Position numbers and translations under genes: made by a program | Shown here: piece after piece, positions 18,573-28,368 of the stretch | Layout of the letters: every line of letters begins with the position of its first letter | Numbering within the stretch: the stretch's first letter is position 1 | Notes under the pieces: generated by a model | What the model saw: only the letters and a program-made list of their open reading frames with translations | The model's database searches: none | What the model was told of the DNA's origin: nothing | NCBI GenBank assembly: GCA_017427945.1 | Contig: JAFRRT010000019.1 | Location: 1 to 55,228 of the forward strand | From: Muribaculaceae bacterium | GTDB lineage: Bacteria; Bacteroidota; Bacteroidia; Bacteroidales; Muribaculaceae | Direction: 5' to 3' | DNA: 55,228 nt

Positions 18573-20954
18573 ATGGCTACAGGACAAGACAAGGGAAACA
18601 ATGCATCGGTAACCCGCCTGCTCGACAACGAGCCGGTGGGCAAGACTGTGCAGGTGGTGCGCGTGATGGGCGACGGCGCATTCCGGCAACGTTTGCTGGA
18701 AATGGGCTTTGTGCGCGGCGCCATGGTAACAGTCTTGAAGAACGCCCCCCTGCATGACCCTGTGGAATATATGATAATGGGATCACACATCTCGCTGCGC
18801 CACAGCGAGGCAGCACAGGTCGAGGTGACCGATCAGGAGGCGGACTTCTGTGACATGGAAGATGCCTTCCACGGCACTGTAGAGACCACTGTCGAAGGTG
18901 TGGACCCTATGGCCGACAACGTGCTGCGCATCGCCTTGGTAGGCAACCCCAACTGCGGAAAGACGTCGCTGTTCAACTTTGTGACGGGAGCCAAGGAGAA
19001 AGTGGGCAATTATGGCGGTGTGACCGTTGACAGCAAGGAAGGCTGGTTCAACATCGATGGCCGCAAGGTGCAACTGGTGGACCTGCCCGGCACCTACTCG
19101 CTCACGGAATATTCGCCCGAGGAGATGTATGTGCGCACCTATATCCGCAACAACCACCCCGACGCCATCCTGAATGTCGTGGATGCCGGCAACCTGGAAC
19201 GCAACCTATACCTTACCACGCAGGTCATGGACATGAACATCCCCATGGTCGTTGCCCTCAACATGTGGGACGAGCTGGAGAAAAGCGGTGACAAACTCGA
19301 CATCGAGATGATGAGCCGTCTGCTGGGAGCCCGTCTGGTGCCTGTCACAGCCTATAACGGCCGCGGTATCAAAGATGTGCTGAAAGCCACAATGGATGCC
19401 ATCGACGAGAGCGAGCAGGAGACACACCACCACAACGTTAACTACGGCACACTCATTGAAGACAGCCTGAAAGAGCTGGGAGAAATGTGTCCCGACCTGG
19501 ACCGTTATACCGTGCTCAAGGTCATTGAGAATGACCAGCACGCGATTAATCTGCTCAAAAGTCAGGAGAACGCCGAGCAGGTGATTGAAAAGGCCTCAGA
19601 CATCAGGCAACGCATCGAGCGCGACTACAACGACGACATCGTGAGCGTCATCACCGACCTGAAATATGGCTTCGTGCGCGGGGCCTTGGCCGAAACCTTA
19701 ACACCCAATCCCAACCGCGCCGCCGGGGAAACAAAGCCCGGCTACTCGTTCGACCGCCTGTTGACTAACCGATGGATGGCATTGCCCATCCTGCTGGTAC
19801 TGATGTGGCTCATGTTCGAGGCCACTTTTACCCTGGGCGCCTACCCGCAGGGATGGATTGAGAGCTTTGTGGGATGGATTGGCCAATGGATAGGAAGCGT
19901 AATGCCTGAAGGCATCCTGCGCGACCTAATTGTTGACGGCATCATCGGCGGCGTGGGAGGCGTGCTCGTCTTCCTGCCACAGATTCTGATTCTGTTCTTC
20001 TTTATATCAATACTTGAAGACAGCGGTTACATGGCGAGAGCGGCCTTTATCGTTGACCGCATCATGCACCGTGTGGGGCTGCACGGCAAGTCGTTCATTC
20101 CCTACCTCATCGGCTTTGGCTGCGGTGTTCCCGCCATCATGGCGACGCGCACCCTGGAGAACCGGCGCGACCGCATTGTCACCATTCTCACGGTGCCCTT
20201 CATGTCATGCTCGGCACGCCTGCCGGCCTATCTGCTGCTTGTTGCTGCTTTCTTCACCGCCAAGCAAGGCCTGATACTGATGAGCATTTATCTGGTAGGC
20301 ATACTGGTGGCCGCCATCACCGCCATTGTATTGAGTAAGACCATCCTAAAACACGATAAGACACAGTTTGTGATGGAGTTGCCGCCCTATCGACGTCCCA
20401 CGGCACGCAATGCCATCATCCACATGTGGAGCAAGGGTAAGCAGTACCTGCAGAAGATGGCAACAGTCATCCTTGCCGCTTCCATCATCGTGTGGGCTTT
20501 GGGCTACTTCCCCCGCCATGAGGGCCAGACGCCACAGGAGCAGATTGAAAATTCATTCATGGGACAGATGGGTAAGGCCATTGAGCCTGTGGTGGAGCCG
20601 CTGGGCTTTAACTGGCAGATGGGCGTGAGCGTGTTGACCGGCGCAGCCGCCAAGGAAATCGTCGTCTCGACGATGGGCGTACTCTACACCGGCGAAGCCG
20701 ATGCTGACGAGGAAAACGCGTCACTCAAGGAGAAACTACAGACAGCCACCAAGCCCAATGGAGAGCACGTTTTCAACCCCATTGTCGCTTACTCGTTCAT
20801 GCTGTTCATTCTGCTCTACTTCCCGTGCATCGCCGCCCTTGCCGCCATCAGGCGTGAGGCGGGGACCAAGTGGATGCTATTCGAGATATTCTATACCACA
20901 GCCGTGGCATGGCTCGTATCATTTATCTTCTATCAAATCGCCATGGCAATTTGA
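18573..20954 (+). CDS. feoB: FeoA-FeoB fusion, ferrous iron transporter
   Basis: A 793-residue inner-membrane Fe(II) transporter. Residues about 10-85 form a FeoA SH3-like domain (GDGAFRQRLLEMGF), fused to FeoB as is usual in Bacteroidota. The G domain follows: G1 GNPNCGKTS (124-132), G3 DLPGTYSL, G4 NMWDE in place of the more usual NMMDE. The rest is a GDI-like spacer and the polytopic Gate regions with GFGCGVPA and PFMSCSARLP. A Cys-rich mini-gene follows 36 bp later. Confidence 0.95.
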   Translation: MATGQDKGNNASVTRLLDNEPVGKTVQVVRVMGDGAFRQRLLEMGFVRGAMVTVLKNAPLHDPVEYMIMGSHISLRHSEAAQVEVTDQEADFCDMEDAFHGTVETTVEGVDPMADNVLRIALVGNPNCGKTSLFNFVTGAKEKVGNYGGVTVDSKEGWFNIDGRKVQLVDLPGTYSLTEYSPEEMYVRTYIRNNHPDAILNVVDAGNLERNLYLTTQVMDMNIPMVVALNMWDELEKSGDKLDIEMMSRLLGARLVPVTAYNGRGIKDVLKATMDAIDESEQETHHHNVNYGTLIEDSLKELGEMCPDLDRYTVLKVIENDQHAINLLKSQENAEQVIEKASDIRQRIERDYNDDIVSVITDLKYGFVRGALAETLTPNPNRAAGETKPGYSFDRLLTNRWMALPILLVLMWLMFEATFTLGAYPQGWIESFVGWIGQWIGSVMPEGILRDLIVDGIIGGVGGVLVFLPQILILFFFISILEDSGYMARAAFIVDRIMHRVGLHGKSFIPYLIGFGCGVPAIMATRTLENRRDRIVTILTVPFMSCSARLPAYLLLVAAFFTAKQGLILMSIYLVGILVAAITAIVLSKTILKHDKTQFVMELPPYRRPTARNAIIHMWSKGKQYLQKMATVILAASIIVWALGYFPRHEGQTPQEQIENSFMGQMGKAIEPVVEPLGFNWQMGVSVLTGAAAKEIVVSTMGVLYTGEADADEENASLKEKLQTATKPNGEHVFNPIVAYSFMLFILLYFPCIAALAAIRREAGTKWMLFEIFYTTAVAWLVSFIFYQIAMAI

Positions 20955-20990
20955 TAGAAGTTTAGAGTATAAAGTTTAGGGTTTAGAGAG

Positions 20991-21155
20991 GTGGAGAAAA
21001 TAACGATTCTAGAAACGATTATTGCGCTCGCCATAGTGGCAGCAGCACTGGTGTTTGTCCTGCGACGTGTCATCAAGACAGGCCGCAGCAAGGGAGACTG
21101 CGGCTGCGGTTGCGGCAAAGACTGCAAATGCGATAAAGCTAAAAAATCGTTTTAG
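20991..21155 (+). CDS. FeoB-associated Cys-rich membrane protein
   Basis: A 54-residue ORF starting at GTG 20991 with AGAGAG upstream. Residues 9-25 form one transmembrane helix, then a basic patch (RRVIKTGRSK) and a cluster of five Cys (GDCGCGCGKDCKC). This matches the FeoB_associated family, small proteins encoded directly after feoB and presumed to assist iron uptake. Its stop overlaps the convergent radA stop by 4 bp. Confidence 0.8.
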   Translation: MEKITILETIIALAIVAAALVFVLRRVIKTGRSKGDCGCGCGKDCKCDKAKKSF

Positions 21156-22537
21156 CCGAACAGATAGCGGAAGGCATCCTCGACTCGTGATACCTCAACT
21201 ACCTTGATGGTCCACGAGTCCCGCTTGACGCCCTTAAGGTTATTCTTGGGGATGATGATGGTGTCAAAACCGAGTTTCTGAGCCTCGGTGACGCGTTGTT
21301 CGCAACGGGTTACTTGACGGATTTCTCCCGAGAGCCCCACCTCACCGGCAAAGCACACCCCTTGATTGATGGCCATATCCACATTGGAGGAGAGGATGGC
21401 ACTGATGACCGCCAGGTCAAGGGCAGGATCATTGACCTTGATGCCGCCCACGATGTTTAGGAAGACATCTTTCTGCGCCAACTTAAAGCCCAGGCGTTTC
21501 TCCAACACTGCCAACAACATGTTCATGCGTCGAGGGTCAAAGCCCGTGACCGAACGTTGCGCCGTGCCATAGGCGGCAGTGCTTGCCAACGCCTGCACCT
21601 CGATGAGGAAAGGCCTCATGCCGTCGATGGTCACGCCAATGGCAGTCCCTGACAATTCACTGTCGCGGTCACTCAACAGTAGTTCGCTGGGATTGGTCAC
21701 CTCTCGCAAGCCGTCCTCTTTCATCTCATATATACCTATTTCATTTGTGTTGCCGAAGCGGTTCTTAATTGGACGCAGAATGCGGTACAGGTAATTGCGG
21801 TCACCCTCGAACTGGATGACGGCATCGACAATGTGCTCCAACACCTTGGGGCCGGCAATGCTTCCCTCCTTGTTGATATGGCCGATGAGAATGACGGGTG
21901 TATAGGTTTCCTTGGCATAGCGCTGGAAGGCGGCGGCACACTCGCGCACCTGAGTCACACTGCCAGGGGCACTCTCCAACTGCTCGCTGGCAATGGTCTG
22001 GATGGAGTCCACGATGATGAGACCTGGCTGGAACGAGCGGATGCTGGCAAAGATGTTGTCGAGCGAAGTCTCGCACAGCAAGTAGCACTCACAGTCCATG
22101 TGTCCGCCAGCAATGCGGTCGGCACGCATGCGCAACTGCTGCGGGCTCTCCTCACCCGAGACATACAGCACTCGGCGTGAGCGGATGCGCAGCACATTCT
22201 GCAAGACCAACGTCGATTTGCCGATACCCGGTTCTCCTCCCAGCAGCACAATGCTACCGGGGACAAGGCCACCACCCAACACACGATTCAACTCACCGCT
22301 GGGCAGGTTGATGCGGGGCTGGTCCTCGGCTCTGATTTCCGAGATTTTGACAGGCTCTGCCACCTTGCGGCTACCCTCCCCTGGCCCGACGTAACGCACG
22401 GAAGCCGACTTGGGCGCTTTGGGTTCCTCGATATAAGTGTTCCACTCGCCACAGGCGGGGCACTTGCCGAGCCACTTGGGCGACTCGTTGCCGCAATTCT
22501 TGCAGAAGAAAGTGGTCTTGACTTGTTGTTTTGCCAT
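21152..22537 (-). CDS. radA: DNA repair protein RadA
   Basis: A 461-residue RecA-like branch-migration ATPase of homologous recombination. The N-terminal zinc finger has Cys12, Cys15, Cys26 and Cys29. Walker A GGEPGIGKST is at about 100-109, the RadA-specific KNRFG motif is present (in PIKNRFGNTNEIG), and the C-terminal third is a Lon-protease-like domain. Complete and of normal length. The methyltransferase gene lies 15 bp downstream of its start on the same strand, so radA is the last gene of that transcript. Confidence 0.95.
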   Translation of the reverse strand: MAKQQVKTTFFCKNCGNESPKWLGKCPACGEWNTYIEEPKAPKSASVRYVGPGEGSRKVAEPVKISEIRAEDQPRINLPSGELNRVLGGGLVPGSIVLLGGEPGIGKSTLVLQNVLRIRSRRVLYVSGEESPQQLRMRADRIAGGHMDCECYLLCETSLDNIFASIRSFQPGLIIVDSIQTIASEQLESAPGSVTQVRECAAAFQRYAKETYTPVILIGHINKEGSIAGPKVLEHIVDAVIQFEGDRNYLYRILRPIKNRFGNTNEIGIYEMKEDGLREVTNPSELLLSDRDSELSGTAIGVTIDGMRPFLIEVQALASTAAYGTAQRSVTGFDPRRMNMLLAVLEKRLGFKLAQKDVFLNIVGGIKVNDPALDLAVISAILSSNVDMAINQGVCFAGEVGLSGEIRQVTRCEQRVTEAQKLGFDTIIIPKNNLKGVKRDSWTIKVVEVSRVEDAFRYLFG

Positions 22538-22552
22538 AATGGAGATAACGGG

Positions 22553-23302
22553 TTAACGGCGGAAGAACTCGCTTATGGTGATAGCTGCGGCAACGCCCAC
22601 GTTGAGCGACTCGCTGCCAGCGGTCTTGGCCTTGGGGATGAGAAGGCGCTGATTCACATGCTTGGCAACCTTGGCAGTAATGCCCTGTCCCTCGTTGCCG
22701 AAGATGACAAAGCCCGTCTTGCCCAAGTCGCTACGGTAGATGTCGTTGCCGTCAAGGAAGGTTCCATAGATAGGCAGGTCGGGATACTGCTCAAACAACT
22801 GTTCGAGGTCCACATAATGCACCTTGACACGCGCGATGGCACCCATGGTTGCCTGCACTACCTTGTGATTATAGACATCGACGGTGGTGCGGCTTGCAAA
22901 GATGTCACGGATGCCGAACCAGTCAGCAAGACGAATGATGGTGCCCAGGTTACCCGGGTCCTGGATGTTATCGAGAACGATATTGAGGCTCTCGCCCACC
23001 CACTCAGTGTCGATGGTATCCTCGGGTTTCTCATACACGGCGATAACATCACTGGGGGTGTCAAACTGCGATATGCGCGCCATCTGCTGCCCGTTGGCAA
23101 ACACGATTTTGTCGTAGTGCTCGGCGGTGCCACACTGGTCATACCACGAGCGCTTAGCGATGAGCCAGCGGCAATTGAAGTGAGGCCACGTATCGCGTAC
23201 ACACTTGGTACCCTCGGCGACAAACAGGCCTTCATCATCTCGGTATTTCTTGGCAGCAAGGCTTTTGACCACCTTGAGGATGCCGTTATTCATGTCCATC
23301 AT
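22553..23302 (-). CDS. TrmH/SpoU-family RNA 2'-O-methyltransferase
   Basis: 249 residues. The N-terminal 85 residues look like the SpoU substrate-binding domain (KSLAAKKYRDDEGLFVAEG). The SPOUT knot follows with NIQDPGNLGTIIRLADWFG, FGNEGQGI and the C-terminal SLNVGVAAAI. These motifs assign 2'-O-ribose methylation of rRNA or tRNA; the target nucleotide cannot be told. Its start overlaps the upstream hydrolase stop (ATGA), so the two are translationally coupled; radA follows. Confidence 0.9.
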   Translation of the reverse strand: MMDMNNGILKVVKSLAAKKYRDDEGLFVAEGTKCVRDTWPHFNCRWLIAKRSWYDQCGTAEHYDKIVFANGQQMARISQFDTPSDVIAVYEKPEDTIDTEWVGESLNIVLDNIQDPGNLGTIIRLADWFGIRDIFASRTTVDVYNHKVVQATMGAIARVKVHYVDLEQLFEQYPDLPIYGTFLDGNDIYRSDLGKTGFVIFGNEGQGITAKVAKHVNQRLLIPKAKTAGSESLNVGVAAAITISEFFRR

Positions 23303-24102
23303 AGGGCTTCACGTTTGGTTACAAGTTCGTTGAATCTTAGCAGTATCGTGCAGAACTCCTGGCTAAGCAGGGCGATGACCGGTTGGGTGATTTCGTTGGG
23401 CACATCATCGACAGCCGCCGAGATGGAACCGGCGATAGCAGCAATGGTGTCGGCATCACCGGCAAGCGACACCGACAACCTGATGACATCCTCATAGTCC
23501 TTTCCCTCCAAGAAGCATGTGATAGACTCTGGAACTGTCGTCTGGCACAACTCATTAAAGGAATAGTCAGGACGGATTTCGTCAAGCGTGCGGGAAAGGT
23601 CATATCCGAATGTCTTCTCTACATAGTTGCGGATTTCGCCCTTGGTCTTGCCTTGACGCGCCAAGAAGATGGCGGCGGCTGTGGCCTGGGCACCCTTGAT
23701 ACCCTCGGGATGGTTATGCGTCACCTCGGCCGAAATCTGGGCCAGTTCCATGGCCTCTTCAAGCGTCTTGGCATAGTAGCCCACAGGGCTCACGCGCATT
23801 GCCGAGCCATTGCCATAGGAATTATAGGGTTGTGGGTCATCATCTTGAATCCAGTGGGCAAAACGGCCACCATAACCCCTGCCCGGATACTTCCAGCACA
23901 TGTCAAGCATGATCTTGACCAGTTTCTCGTGGGTGTGCTGCTCATCTTCCAGCAGCCACAGGGCATTGGCCATCGTGAGCACCGTGTCATCGGTATAAGT
24001 GCTCTTATCGGTGAACAACTTGAAATCATATTCCCGCGTAGGGTTAAACTCATAGGCCGAACCAATGACATCGCCGGCTATTGCTCCTATTATTCCTTTC
24101 AT
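23299..24102 (-). CDS. ADP-ribosylglycohydrolase family protein
   Basis: A 267-residue, cytosolic DraG/ARH-like hydrolase. The dinuclear-metal motifs are visible: GDVIGSAYE near the N-terminus, YTDDT (36-40), and GDADTIAAIAG in the C-terminal half. The family removes ADP-ribose from proteins or nucleic acids; the substrate here is unknown. It is the first gene of a three-gene minus-strand unit with the TrmH-type enzyme and radA. Confidence 0.9.
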   Translation of the reverse strand: MKGIIGAIAGDVIGSAYEFNPTREYDFKLFTDKSTYTDDTVLTMANALWLLEDEQHTHEKLVKIMLDMCWKYPGRGYGGRFAHWIQDDDPQPYNSYGNGSAMRVSPVGYYAKTLEEAMELAQISAEVTHNHPEGIKGAQATAAAIFLARQGKTKGEIRNYVEKTFGYDLSRTLDEIRPDYSFNELCQTTVPESITCFLEGKDYEDVIRLSVSLAGDADTIAAIAGSISAAVDDVPNEITQPVIALLSQEFCTILLRFNELVTKREAL

Positions 24103-24176
24103 AATATTTCTTGTTTTGAGATTACAAATTTACAACTTATTCGCCAATGATGGCGCGGCCTGATGGAAATAAGTTA

Positions 24177-24476
24177 TCAACAAGCCCAAGGGATGAGGTA
24201 CTGCGCACCGACACGGGGAGTGGCGGGTTGAGTCGCGAGAACAGGACGACGCATGGTGGCAAGCGCAGTCACCGAGCGCCAACCTTGGGTGCAGTTGCGC
24301 ACCGTCAGCACCGCCATACCCACATAGCGTCCAGCAAGGTCCAGCAAAGCACGTTTCACGGCATCCTGGCTGTCGAAATTGGAGCCGTTCACACTGGCAA
24401 GACGGCGACCGTTGCAATCGAGCGTGGCACAGATGCGGTCACCCAAATTCACGATGTTAATAAAGTTCTTGTTCAT
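24177..24476 (-). CDS. Small protein of unknown function (99 residues)
   Basis: I place the start at 24476 because GGAGGACAG precedes it and a TACCTTTG promoter box (24508-24515) lies inside the longer frame. The protein contains GDRICATLDCNGRRLASV and RYVGMAVLTVRNCTQGWRS, which suggest a small beta-rich fold, and ends with a Pro/Ala-rich tail. There is no signal peptide. I do not recognise a family. Confidence 0.7.
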   Translation of the reverse strand: MNKNFINIVNLGDRICATLDCNGRRLASVNGSNFDSQDAVKRALLDLAGRYVGMAVLTVRNCTQGWRSVTALATMRRPVLATQPATPRVGAQYLIPWAC

Positions 24477-24507
24477 AATCTGTCCTCCATTTTTAAGTTT
24501 TACACTG

Positions 24508-24515
24508 CAAAGGTA
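24508..24515 (-). promoter_or_regulatory. -7 box of the 99-residue gene
   Basis: TACCTTTG on the minus strand, about 32 bp upstream of the ATG at 24476. Confidence 0.55.
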
Positions 24516-24646
24516 GAGCAATAGAGTGCCATATTTTGGCACAGCAATCCAAAAGAAACATAAAAGCAAAGATTATAGGTTGAAGGGGCCTTTCCTGAAG
24601 ACAAGGAAAAAGGTAATTTTGTAAAACCAACAAACTACTTTATCGC

Positions 24647-24910
24647 ATGAAACGAATCATATTAACCTGCTTCATCATCGGCTGCCTTGCCAGTTGCGCA
24701 AAATACCAGATGCCACCGTTCAACACCAGCGGTGAATGGAGAACTGAAGGCAACTTGCTCGTCAATGACAAGGTCAATCTTAAAATTGACGCCAGTCAAC
24801 AGAGCGAAGAAGTCACCTCAGACAAGAACGATATTGGAATGGAGTTACTGCAAGAATGCGAGAGCTGCAGTGTTGTAATTCAACAGGCAAGAGAAAAATT
24901 CGAAGACTGA
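24647..24910 (+). CDS. Small lipoprotein, unknown
   Basis: 87 residues with a lipoprotein signal (lipobox LASC, Cys about 17). The mature part is short and charged, with a CESC pair near the C-terminus. A -7-like TAATTTTG is at 24614-24621 and a terminator follows at 24935. No family is recognised. Confidence 0.65.
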   Translation: MKRIILTCFIIGCLASCAKYQMPPFNTSGEWRTEGNLLVNDKVNLKIDASQQSEEVTSDKNDIGMELLQECESCSVVIQQAREKFED

Positions 24911-24934
24911 AGACACAAATCTTCATAATACCTG

Positions 24935-24956
24935 AAGGCTGATCAAGCCTTTTATT
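24935..24956 (+). terminator. Terminator of the small lipoprotein gene
   Basis: Stem AAGGCT / AGCCTT with loop GATCA, followed by TTTATT. Confidence 0.55.
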
Positions 24957-25026
24957 GCCGGAGTGTAAAAAAATTTTACACTTTAGCGCAAAAATATCCT
25001 TCACTCTTAAAAATCGTGTTTTATTT

Positions 25027-25059
25027 TTTGGAGGGTTTGAGACATGTCTTGTATTTTTG
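25027..25059 (+). promoter_or_regulatory. Promoter of the first BspA-like gene
   Basis: TTTG (25027-25030) and TATTTTTG (25052-25059) are separated by 21 bp, 31 bp before the ATG. Confidence 0.7.
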
Positions 25060-25089
25060 TATCACAAAAACTACACCAAATAAACAAAA

Positions 25090-28000
25090 ATGAAAAGCCT
25101 CATCACACCTGCACTCTTGCTGCTGGCTCTGTTGTTCCCGGTGACTGCTTCCGCAGCCTTCGAGGTGGGCGGCATCTATTATAACTTTTGCAATGAAGAA
25201 GGTGCTGTCGAAGTTACAAGTTCCCTCAGTTCAAATAGATACTCCGGTGCCGTGAACATACCCGCCACGGTCACCTACAACGGCACCACCTACTCAGTCG
25301 TCGCCATCGGCGATTGGGCGTTCTATGGCTGCAAAGAGTTGACGAGCGTGACCATCCCTAATTCCGTCACCACCATCAAGGAGTGGGCTTTTGATGGATG
25401 CGAAGCCCTGACAAGCGTGAGCATCCCCAACTCGGTCACCATCATCGGCGACGATGCGTTCCGTGGCTGCAAAAACCTGCGGAGCGTGACCATAGGCAAT
25501 TCGGTCACAACAATAGACTTCGGTGCGTTCGACAGCTGCATTAGCCTGACGAGCGTGAATATCCCCAACTCCGTCACCACCATCGGCGGATATGCGTTCC
25601 GTGGCTGCAAAAGCCTGACGAGCATAAACATCCCCAGTTCAGTAACAGACATCGGCTATGTCGCGTTCGGAAGCTGCAACGGCATGACTAGCATCACCGT
25701 GGAAAGCGGGAACCCTACATACGACTCCCGCAACAATTGTAATGCCATTATTGAAAAGGCAACCAATACCTTGATTGCGGGTTGTAAAAGCACAGTCATC
25801 CCCAATTCGGTCACCACAATCGGTGTGAGGGCATTTGATGGTTGCGTAGAGCTGACGGGAATCTCTATTCCCAGTTCCGTCACCACCATCGACAAAGAAG
25901 CGTTTTATAGATGCAGTGGTCTGACAAGCGTGAGCATCCCAAACTCCGTCACTACCATCGACGAAGAAGCGTTTTATGAATGCAGCAGCCTGAGAAGTGT
26001 GACCATCCCCAACTCCATCACTGCCATAGCCAACTATGTGTTCTATAAGTGCAGTGGACTGACGAGCGTGACCATCCCTAACTCGGTCACCACGATCGGT
26101 GGCTGTGCGTTCATGTACTGCAGTAGCCTGACAAGCGTGTCCATCCCAAACTCCGTCACCACAATTGGCGGCGCTGCGTTCATGCATTGCACCGGTCTAA
26201 AGAATTTGACCATCCCAAAGTCCGTCAGCTCCATCGACAGATTTGCGTTCGCTGGTTGCGTTGGCCTGATGAGTATCGTTGTGGAGAACGGGAACCCGAC
26301 ATACGATTCACGCAACAATTGTAATGCCATCATTGAGACTGCAACCAACATTATCATTGCAGGATGCAAGAACACAGTCATTCCCAACTCAGTCACTGCC
26401 ATTGGAGATTATGCGTTCATCTACTGCAACAGTCTGACCAGCATGAATATCCCCAACTCCGTCGTCTCAATCGGCGTATATGCATTTCGCGAATGCAAAG
26501 GCCTGAGCAGCGTGAGCATCCCCAACTCAGTCACTAGTATTGGCGAAGGTGCGTTCTATCAGTGCACCGCCCTGCCCAGCGTGACCATTCCCAACTCCAT
26601 CACTACCATCGCTAACGGTGTATTCTTTGGCTGCACTAGCCTGACAAGTGTGACCATTCCAAATTCCGTCACCACCATCGGCAACACCGCATTCGCTTAC
26701 TGTAGCAGCCTGCCCAGCGTGACCATTCCAAGCTCAGTCACCACCATCGGCTCTGCCGCGTTTGGTTACTGCACTAACCTTTCCAGTGTGAGCATCCCAA
26801 ACTCCGTCACCGACATCGGCTCCAGTGCGTTCGCTTATTGTAGTAACCTGAGAAATGTGATCATCCCCAACTCGGTTACCAGAATCGAAAACGGCGTGTT
26901 CGCTTATTGCAGTAGCCTGCCCGACGTGAGCATCCCCAACTCAGTCACCAACCTTGGCTCCAGCGCATTCGCTTACTGCAGTAGCCTGACGAACGTAAAC
27001 ATTCCTAACTCGGTTACCACAATTGGCAGTAACGCGTTTGCTTACTGCAGTAGCCTGACGAGCGTGAGCATTCCCAACTCAGTCACCAACCTTGGCTCCA
27101 GCGCATTCGCTAACTGCAGTAGCCTGACGAGCGTGAGCATCCCTAACTCAGTCACCAGAATCAGCGGTGGTGTGTTCGCATTCTGCAGTAGTCTGACAAG
27201 CATTACTATCCCCAGCTCGGTTACCGACATCGGCGATGCTGCATTCATGTACTGTAGTAGCCTGACGAATGTAACCATTCCCAACTCGGTCACCAAAATC
27301 GGCAATGGTGCGTTCTCGTACTGTAGTGGTCTGAGGGATGTGTACAGCTATATTGCTGACCCATCGGCAATCACAATGGGCAGTTATGTATTCCTGCTTG
27401 AATCTGCAGCCTATTCTGGTCGCACGCTTCATGTGTTGTACAGGACGGCTGTTGCCTATCGAGCCGACGGGAACTGGTATCCCTATTTCGGACAGATAGT
27501 AGAAGGCTTGCGTGGTGACGTGAACTGCGACGGCGAGGTCAATATTGCTGACATCAATGCCGAAATCGACATCATTATGGGAGATAACGATTTTACCATT
27601 GTGGCCGACGTGAACGGAGATGGGGAGTATAATATCGCCGACGTCAATGAAATTCTTGACATCATCCTGGGCGGAGGTGGCCACGCCCCTGATGGCCACC
27701 AGTATGTGGACCTGGGACTGCCCAGTGGCACACTGTGGGCAACGTGCAACATCGGAGCCAGCAAACCAGAAGACTATGGTGACTACTTTGCTTGGGGCGA
27801 GACCGAACCCAAGAATGACTATACGTGGGGAACTTACAAGTGGTGCAATGGCAGCTACAACACCTTGACCAAATACTGTGTCAACAGTTCCTATGGCACT
27901 GTTGACAACAGAACCGTACTGGAACCCGAGGACGATGCTGCCAGCGTGAACTGGGGCCCCTTATGGTGTATACCCTCCAAGGAACAACAGGATGAACTGA

Positions 28001-28275
28001 GGGAGAAATGTTCCTGGAAGTGGACGACGCAGAATGGCGTGAAAGGCCAATTGGTTACCGGTCCCAACGGAAACACGATGTTCTTGCCCGCTTCGGGCTA
28101 CTACATCGGGAGCTCGCTTGGCCGCGTGGGCATGTATGTTTTCTATTGGTCACGCACGCTATACTCTACCTACTCCAATTTTGCCAACGTCCTGTACTTC
28201 GACTCCGGAAATGTGAACTGGGACTACGGGTACCGCTACTACGGCCACACCGTGCGTGCGGTGCGCGTCCCATAG
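25090..28275 (+). CDS. BspA-like leucine-rich-repeat surface protein with dockerin-like and C-terminal FISUMP-like domains
   Basis: A 1061-residue exported protein (signal peptide to about residue 23). Residues about 60-770 consist of some thirty LRR_5 (BspA-type) repeats of about 23 residues with the core IPNSVTTIG..AF..CSSLTSV. Two longer insertions (SGNPTYDSRNNCNAI, NGNPTYDSRNNCNAI) are typical of this family. Next come two calcium-loop repeats of dockerin type (DVNCDGEVNIADI, DVNGDGEYNIADV). The last 190 residues start with DGHQYVDLGLPSGTLWATCN, a beta-rich FISUMP-like domain. BspA relatives mediate adhesion to host proteins or other bacteria; that role here is inference. The near-identical repeats make the locus prone to recombination. 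Confidence 0.9.
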   Translation: MKSLITPALLLLALLFPVTASAAFEVGGIYYNFCNEEGAVEVTSSLSSNRYSGAVNIPATVTYNGTTYSVVAIGDWAFYGCKELTSVTIPNSVTTIKEWAFDGCEALTSVSIPNSVTIIGDDAFRGCKNLRSVTIGNSVTTIDFGAFDSCISLTSVNIPNSVTTIGGYAFRGCKSLTSINIPSSVTDIGYVAFGSCNGMTSITVESGNPTYDSRNNCNAIIEKATNTLIAGCKSTVIPNSVTTIGVRAFDGCVELTGISIPSSVTTIDKEAFYRCSGLTSVSIPNSVTTIDEEAFYECSSLRSVTIPNSITAIANYVFYKCSGLTSVTIPNSVTTIGGCAFMYCSSLTSVSIPNSVTTIGGAAFMHCTGLKNLTIPKSVSSIDRFAFAGCVGLMSIVVENGNPTYDSRNNCNAIIETATNIIIAGCKNTVIPNSVTAIGDYAFIYCNSLTSMNIPNSVVSIGVYAFRECKGLSSVSIPNSVTSIGEGAFYQCTALPSVTIPNSITTIANGVFFGCTSLTSVTIPNSVTTIGNTAFAYCSSLPSVTIPSSVTTIGSAAFGYCTNLSSVSIPNSVTDIGSSAFAYCSNLRNVIIPNSVTRIENGVFAYCSSLPDVSIPNSVTNLGSSAFAYCSSLTNVNIPNSVTTIGSNAFAYCSSLTSVSIPNSVTNLGSSAFANCSSLTSVSIPNSVTRISGGVFAFCSSLTSITIPSSVTDIGDAAFMYCSSLTNVTIPNSVTKIGNGAFSYCSGLRDVYSYIADPSAITMGSYVFLLESAAYSGRTLHVLYRTAVAYRADGNWYPYFGQIVEGLRGDVNCDGEVNIADINAEIDIIMGDNDFTIVADVNGDGEYNIADVNEILDIILGGGGHAPDGHQYVDLGLPSGTLWATCNIGASKPEDYGDYFAWGETEPKNDYTWGTYKWCNGSYNTLTKYCVNSSYGTVDNRTVLEPEDDAASVNWGPLWCIPSKEQQDELREKCSWKWTTQNGVKGQLVTGPNGNTMFLPASGYYIGSSLGRVGMYVFYWSRTLYSTYSNFANVLYFDSGNVNWDYGYRYYGHTVRAVRVP

Positions 28276-28325
28276 AATTAGCATCCTGTCAACATCCCGA
28301 TTGTCGTCTCACAACTCCAACATCA

Positions 28326-28366
28326 CAAAAAAATCAGCCACCATGGAATTGTCCATAGTGGCTGAT
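28326..28366 (-). terminator. Terminator of tRNA-Gly(CCC)
   Basis: On the minus strand a 15-pair stem (ATCAGCCAC-T-ATGGA / TCCAT-G-GTGGCTGAT, one G-T pair) is followed by seven T. It lies 3 bp after the tRNA. Confidence 0.88.
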
Positions 28367-28368
28367 TG

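Noticed and set aside
22523-23497. A 324-codon open frame opposite the TrmH-type and ADP-ribosylglycohydrolase genes
   Set aside because: Both minus-strand genes are well supported and translationally coupled; the plus-strand frame has no recognisable motif.
25323-27305. Regularly spaced repeats of about 69 bp that could suggest a CRISPR-like array
   Set aside because: The period equals 23 codons of in-frame BspA leucine-rich repeats. There are no unique spacers and no cas genes.
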